64,000 nt of DNA from an uncultured Lachnospiraceae bacterium (GTDB lineage Bacteria; Bacillota; Clostridia; Lachnospirales; Lachnospiraceae), in the NCBI GenBank assembly GCA_910578335.1, contig CAJTPU010000006.1, forward strand, positions 62,001 to 126,000. Reading direction: 5' to 3'. Below are positions 61,120 to 64,000 of this stretch, one piece after another. How positions within the stretch are numbered: the first letter of the stretch is position 1; the number at the start of each line of letters is the position of its first letter. The position numbers were made by a program, and so were the translations under genes. The notes under the pieces were generated by a model, which made no database searches, was not told the origin of the DNA, and saw nothing but the letters and a program-made list of their open reading frames with translations.

Positions 61120-61737
61120 ATGGCTGACATGAGTTTGGACAGTGTAACTCAGAACTATATGGACGTGTTGAAAGAAATCGGAAATATCGGAGCGGGCAAT
61201 GCGATGACCGCCCTCTCCCAGATGCTGCAGTGTAAGGTAGATATGCAGGTGCCGCAGGTCAGACTGCTGGAGTTTCATGAAGTGGGCTCCCTGATGGGCG
61301 GCGAGGAGCAGTTGATGGTGGGCGTTTATCTTGCGGTAGAAGGAGATATTACCGGCAGCATCATGTTCTTGGTGCGGACGGACAGTGCGAAGCATCTGGT
61401 CAACAAACTGATGATGGGAATGGCAAGCGAAGGCGACGAACTCAATGAGATGGAGATTTCCGCCATGAAGGAAATCAGTAATATCATTACGGGCGCGTAC
61501 CTGAATTCCCTGTCCATGCTGACAAATCTGAAAATATACCCCTCGCCTCCGGCGCTGGCGCTTGACATGGCGGGTGCCATTTTAAGCGTTCCGGCTATTG
61601 AATTCGGTGCCATAGGAGATAAAATACTGCTAATTCAGTCGCAGTTTTATGATGATGTGGAAATAGATGGTTATTTTATCCTGATTCCGGATTTGGAATC
61701 TTATGAGAAGATATTGTCTACGCTGGGAATGGTGTAG
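61120..61737 (+). CDS. cheC: CheY-P phosphatase CheC
   Basis: CheC dephosphorylates CheY and is stimulated by CheD. The 205-residue protein keeps both catalytic ExxN sites: LKEIGNIGAGNAMTALSQML and MKEISNIITGAYLNSLSM. AGAAGGAG nine bases upstream marks ATG 61120; GTG 61114 is too close. The C-terminal ILIPDLESYEKILSTLGM is family-like. Confidence 0.95.
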   Translation: MADMSLDSVTQNYMDVLKEIGNIGAGNAMTALSQMLQCKVDMQVPQVRLLEFHEVGSLMGGEEQLMVGVYLAVEGDITGSIMFLVRTDSAKHLVNKLMMGMASEGDELNEMEISAMKEISNIITGAYLNSLSMLTNLKIYPSPPALALDMAGAILSVPAIEFGAIGDKILLIQSQFYDDVEIDGYFILIPDLESYEKILSTLGMV

Positions 61738-61775
61738 ACGGTTAGCAAATAAGATTGAACCGAGGTAATTTACTT

Positions 61776-62264
61776 ATGAGTGAAATTATAAAGGTGGGAA
61801 TGGCTGATTTGAAGGTTTGCAACAGCCCGAACGGACTCACGACTTTGGGACTTGGTTCCTGTGTCGGAATTGCAATCAGGGACCCGATTACCAAAATAGG
61901 CGGACTGGCGCATATTATGCTGCCGGACAGCACGGCTATCCGGGGCGGACAAACGAATATACCTAAGTTCGCGGATACGGGGATTACAGAGCTGGTACGG
62001 CAGATGGAAATGTTAGGTGCCAAGAAGAGCCGGATGGTGGCAAAGCTGGCAGGCGGCGCCATGATGTTTGCTTTTCAGAATAAAACAGATTTGGTGCGTG
62101 TCGGCGACAGAAATGTGGAGGCATCAAGGAAAAAACTGGCGGAGCTGCAGATACCGGTTTTGGCTGCAGATACCGGAGAAACCTACGGGCGCACCGTAAT
62201 ATTTTATCCGGAGACAGGCGACTATGTGATTCGCGCCGTCGGTAAGCCGGAGAAAGTGATTTAG
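61776..62264 (+). CDS. cheD: Chemoreceptor glutamine deamidase CheD
   Basis: CheD deamidates chemoreceptors and partners CheC. The 162-residue protein has the catalytic Cys in LGLGSCVGIAIRDP and His in GGLAHIMLPDS, as well as KLAGGAMMF and the conserved RNVEASRKKLAEL. GAGGTAA about nine bases upstream supports ATG 61776. The cheC-cheD order is the usual one. Confidence 0.95.
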   Translation: MSEIIKVGMADLKVCNSPNGLTTLGLGSCVGIAIRDPITKIGGLAHIMLPDSTAIRGGQTNIPKFADTGITELVRQMEMLGAKKSRMVAKLAGGAMMFAFQNKTDLVRVGDRNVEASRKKLAELQIPVLAADTGETYGRTVIFYPETGDYVIRAVGKPEKVI

Positions 62265-62279
62265 GAGCAGACTGGAAAT

Positions 62280-62546
62280 ATGAACAGAAAAAAAATGCCA
62301 TTGTTATTGATGCTGACAGCCGGTGCGGTTACTTGCATTATTACCTTTGTCATGAAGTATCCAATCATCTGGAAGCTGGTAACGCTGCTAGTGGTTCTTG
62401 TCATCTTTTATATGCTGGGAAGCATACTGAAATGGATTCTGGATGCGTTTGAGAAGCAGAATGAGAAGGCAGCTTTGGACGAGGGAGAAGTAATAGAAAA
62501 GGAAACGGAAGAGGAAAGAGAAGGCTCCGATAAAGAAAAAGAATAG
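62280..62546 (+). CDS. Small membrane protein in the chemotaxis cluster
   Basis: The 88-residue protein has two transmembrane helices (about residues 7-24 and 31-51) and a strongly acidic C-terminal tail (EKQNEKAALDEGEVIEKETE). I recognise no named family. It lies 15 bases after cheD and 33 before sigD, and its GGAGC site and tight spacing argue that it is a real gene. A hairpin-like topology with both ends inside would be favoured. Its role is unknown. Confidence 0.68.
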   Translation: MNRKKMPLLLMLTAGAVTCIITFVMKYPIIWKLVTLLVVLVIFYMLGSILKWILDAFEKQNEKAALDEGEVIEKETEEEREGSDKEKE

Positions 62547-62579
62547 ACAGCAGGGTAAGAACCGAATTAGGAGGATGCC

Positions 62580-63350
62580 ATGGACGAGGCGGGAAAAAAA
62601 CGGCTTTGGGATGATTACGACAGAACCAAGTCGCCTGAAATCAGAGAAAAAATCATACTGGAATACGCGCCTCTTGTAAAGCTGGTTGCAGGGCGCCTGA
62701 GCATGTACCTCGGCTATAATGTAGAGTATGAGGATTTGGTGAGCTATGGCATTTTCGGGCTGATAGACGCGATAGACAAATTTGACAATATGAAGGAAGT
62801 GAAATTTGAGACCTATGCGAGCCTGCGTATACGGGGTGCCATATTGGACCAAATCCGTAAAATGGACTGGATTCCCAGAACCATCCGCCAGAAACAGAAA
62901 AGAATAGAAGCGGTTATGAAGGAAATAGAGCTTCTGAATGGCAGAGAAGCAACGGACGAGGAGATTGCACTAAAACTGGGAATCACGGAGGAGGAATATC
63001 TGGATTGGCAGTCCCAGATGAAAATTACAAATGTAGTTTCTCTAAACGAGTATATGGAACAGGGGAGTGAGGTGCCGTTAGAGGGCAACAGGCACAATAC
63101 GGCAAGATTTGAGGGACCGGAGGAGAGTATAGAAAGGGAAGAACTGAAAAAGGTACTGGAAGAAACACTGGAGATTTTGACAGAAAAGGAAAAAAAGGTT
63201 ATTCTGCTTTACTATTATGAGGAATTGACACTCAAGGAAATCAGTAATATTCTTGAGGTTTCTGAGTCCCGTATTTCCCAGCTTCACACACGAGCGCTTC
63301 AAAAAATGAAAGACAAAATGGGAGTCTATATGGGGATTTTTAACAGGTAA
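62580..63350 (+). CDS. sigD: RNA polymerase sigma factor SigD/FliA (sigma-28)
   Basis: SigD transcribes late flagellar and chemoreceptor genes. The 256-residue protein has region 2 (EYAPLVKLVAGRLSMYLGYN, YEDLVSYGIFGLIDAIDKFD, VKFETYASLRIRGAILDQIR), region 3 (MDWIPRTIRQKQKRIEAVMK) and region 4 (EKEKKVILLYYYEELTLKEI, then LEVSESRISQLHTRALQKM). The GAGGATG around the start gives ATG 62580. It is at the end of the operon, as in Bacillus, so its level may depend on readthrough from the flgB promoter. Confidence 0.96.
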   Translation: MDEAGKKRLWDDYDRTKSPEIREKIILEYAPLVKLVAGRLSMYLGYNVEYEDLVSYGIFGLIDAIDKFDNMKEVKFETYASLRIRGAILDQIRKMDWIPRTIRQKQKRIEAVMKEIELLNGREATDEEIALKLGITEEEYLDWQSQMKITNVVSLNEYMEQGSEVPLEGNRHNTARFEGPEESIEREELKKVLEETLEILTEKEKKVILLYYYEELTLKEISNILEVSESRISQLHTRALQKMKDKMGVYMGIFNR

Positions 63351-63404
63351 AAATAGGATTCGCATATGGTGTGGAGCGATTCACAAATTGGCAAGGAGAA
63401 GTGC

Positions 63405-64000
63405 ATGGCAAACGGTTATTTCAAGCTGGTAAAGAGTGGGACGGGATTTGGTTTACAAATCATAGTGCCCACAGGTGGCGGAGAGCAGGTTAAAATAGGT
63501 GAAGTTACAGATTATCTTACACAACATGATATAAGCTGCGACCTTTCGGTGCTAAAGGATGCGCTTTCTCAGAGGTGGAATACGGTCATGCCTCTTGGCA
63601 GCGGTATTTGCCCTTCCATCAATATGAGCTACAGGCTTTTGGTGGAGGAGGGAAATATGAGTGCCATTATCAGGCTGTACCCGCCTTCGGAGACAGGAAA
63701 AATGCTGACGGTGCAGGATATTCTGAGTGATTTGGCAGGCAAACAGATTAAATACGGCATACAAAAAGAAAATATAGAAGTGGCAATTGCAAAGGAACTC
63801 TATTGTACGGATATTGTGGCTGCGCAGGGACAGGAGCCCCGCGAGGGAAAAGATGCGGTTATAGAGTACTATTTTAATGCGGATGCAAAGGCAAGGCCTA
63901 CCGTGAAGGACGATGGAAGCGTGGATTTCTTTCACCTCAATACCATCAGCCACTGCAAGGCAGGGGATGTGCTGGCGCGTCTGACGCCGGCTGATTTGGG
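63405..64000 (+). CDS. FapA-family (DUF342) protein, N-terminal part
   Basis: The gene begins at ATG 63405 with AAGGAG about eight bases upstream and runs past the window edge; about 198 residues are visible. VQDILSDLAGKQIKYGIQKE and AVIEYYFNADAKARPTVKDD, then VDFFHLNTISHCKAGDVLAR, are typical of FapA/DUF342 proteins, whose C-terminal beta-helix would lie outside. The family is often found behind sigD in Firmicutes flagellar operons. Its function is not settled. Confidence 0.85.
   Translation, partial: MANGYFKLVKSGTGFGLQIIVPTGGGEQVKIGEVTDYLTQHDISCDLSVLKDALSQRWNTVMPLGSGICPSINMSYRLLVEEGNMSAIIRLYPPSETGKMLTVQDILSDLAGKQIKYGIQKENIEVAIAKELYCTDIVAAQGQEPREGKDAVIEYYFNADAKARPTVKDDGSVDFFHLNTISHCKAGDVLARLTPADL

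Overview
The window looks like chromosome of a motile, Gram-positive anaerobe of the class Clostridia, most likely family Lachnospiraceae. The signs are sigma-A promoters of TTGxxx-17-TATAAT form, AGGAGG ribosome binding sites, the SpoIIM and SpoVB-type sporulation proteins, RNase Y, CodY, a FliY/CheC/CheD chemotaxis set, and the order topA-codY-flgB that Bacillus also keeps. I saw no tRNA, rRNA, insertion sequence, prophage or CRISPR array. Family calls come from motifs I can read, not from database searches.

Region 1 (1-15.4 kb) is core housekeeping: the 3' end of recA, recX, rny, an aminotransferase, a Nudix hydrolase, spoIIM, xerD, then aroF and a SpoVB-like flippase on the minus strand, mnmA, an unrecognised beta-rich protein, a PHP-family histidinol phosphatase on the minus strand, and the glycolytic run gap-pgk-tpiA.

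Region 2 (15.4-28.2 kb) is a type IV pilus assembly locus: pilB, a minus-strand coiled-coil gene built from 21-bp repeats, pilC, a small major pilin, the prepilin peptidase, a PilM-PilN fusion, a PilO-like protein and four minor pilins. By N-terminal type the four match the GspI/PilV, GspK/PilX, GspH/FimU and GspJ/PilW classes. The last is about 726 residues long and may be a tip adhesin. PilB carries two 24-residue motifs of the MshEN cyclic-di-GMP-binding type. No retraction ATPase (PilT) is seen in the window. This locus is the least ordinary part of the sequence.

Region 3 (28.2-31.5 kb) has topA and codY, each with its own promoter. Region 4 (31.5 kb to the right edge) is a very long flagellar/chemotaxis cluster, all on the plus strand and tightly packed: flgBC-fliEFGHIJ, a MotE-like protein, fliK, flgD, a small flagellar operon protein, flgE, flbD, motAB, fliLMY, cheY, fliOPQR, flhBAFG, a PilZ protein, cheB, cheA, cheW, cheC, cheD, a small membrane protein, sigD and the start of a FapA/DUF342 gene. 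A clear sigma-A type promoter precedes flgB. cheR, chemoreceptors and flagellin are not in the window.

The two surface machines may share one signal. PilB (MshEN) would be an activated cyclic-di-GMP receptor, and the PilZ protein in the flagellar cluster a YcgR-like brake, so one messenger could favour pili and slow the flagellum. Several genes carry in-frame or intergenic tandem repeats (mnmA, the coiled-coil gene, the spacer between two minor pilins) that could vary in copy number between strains.
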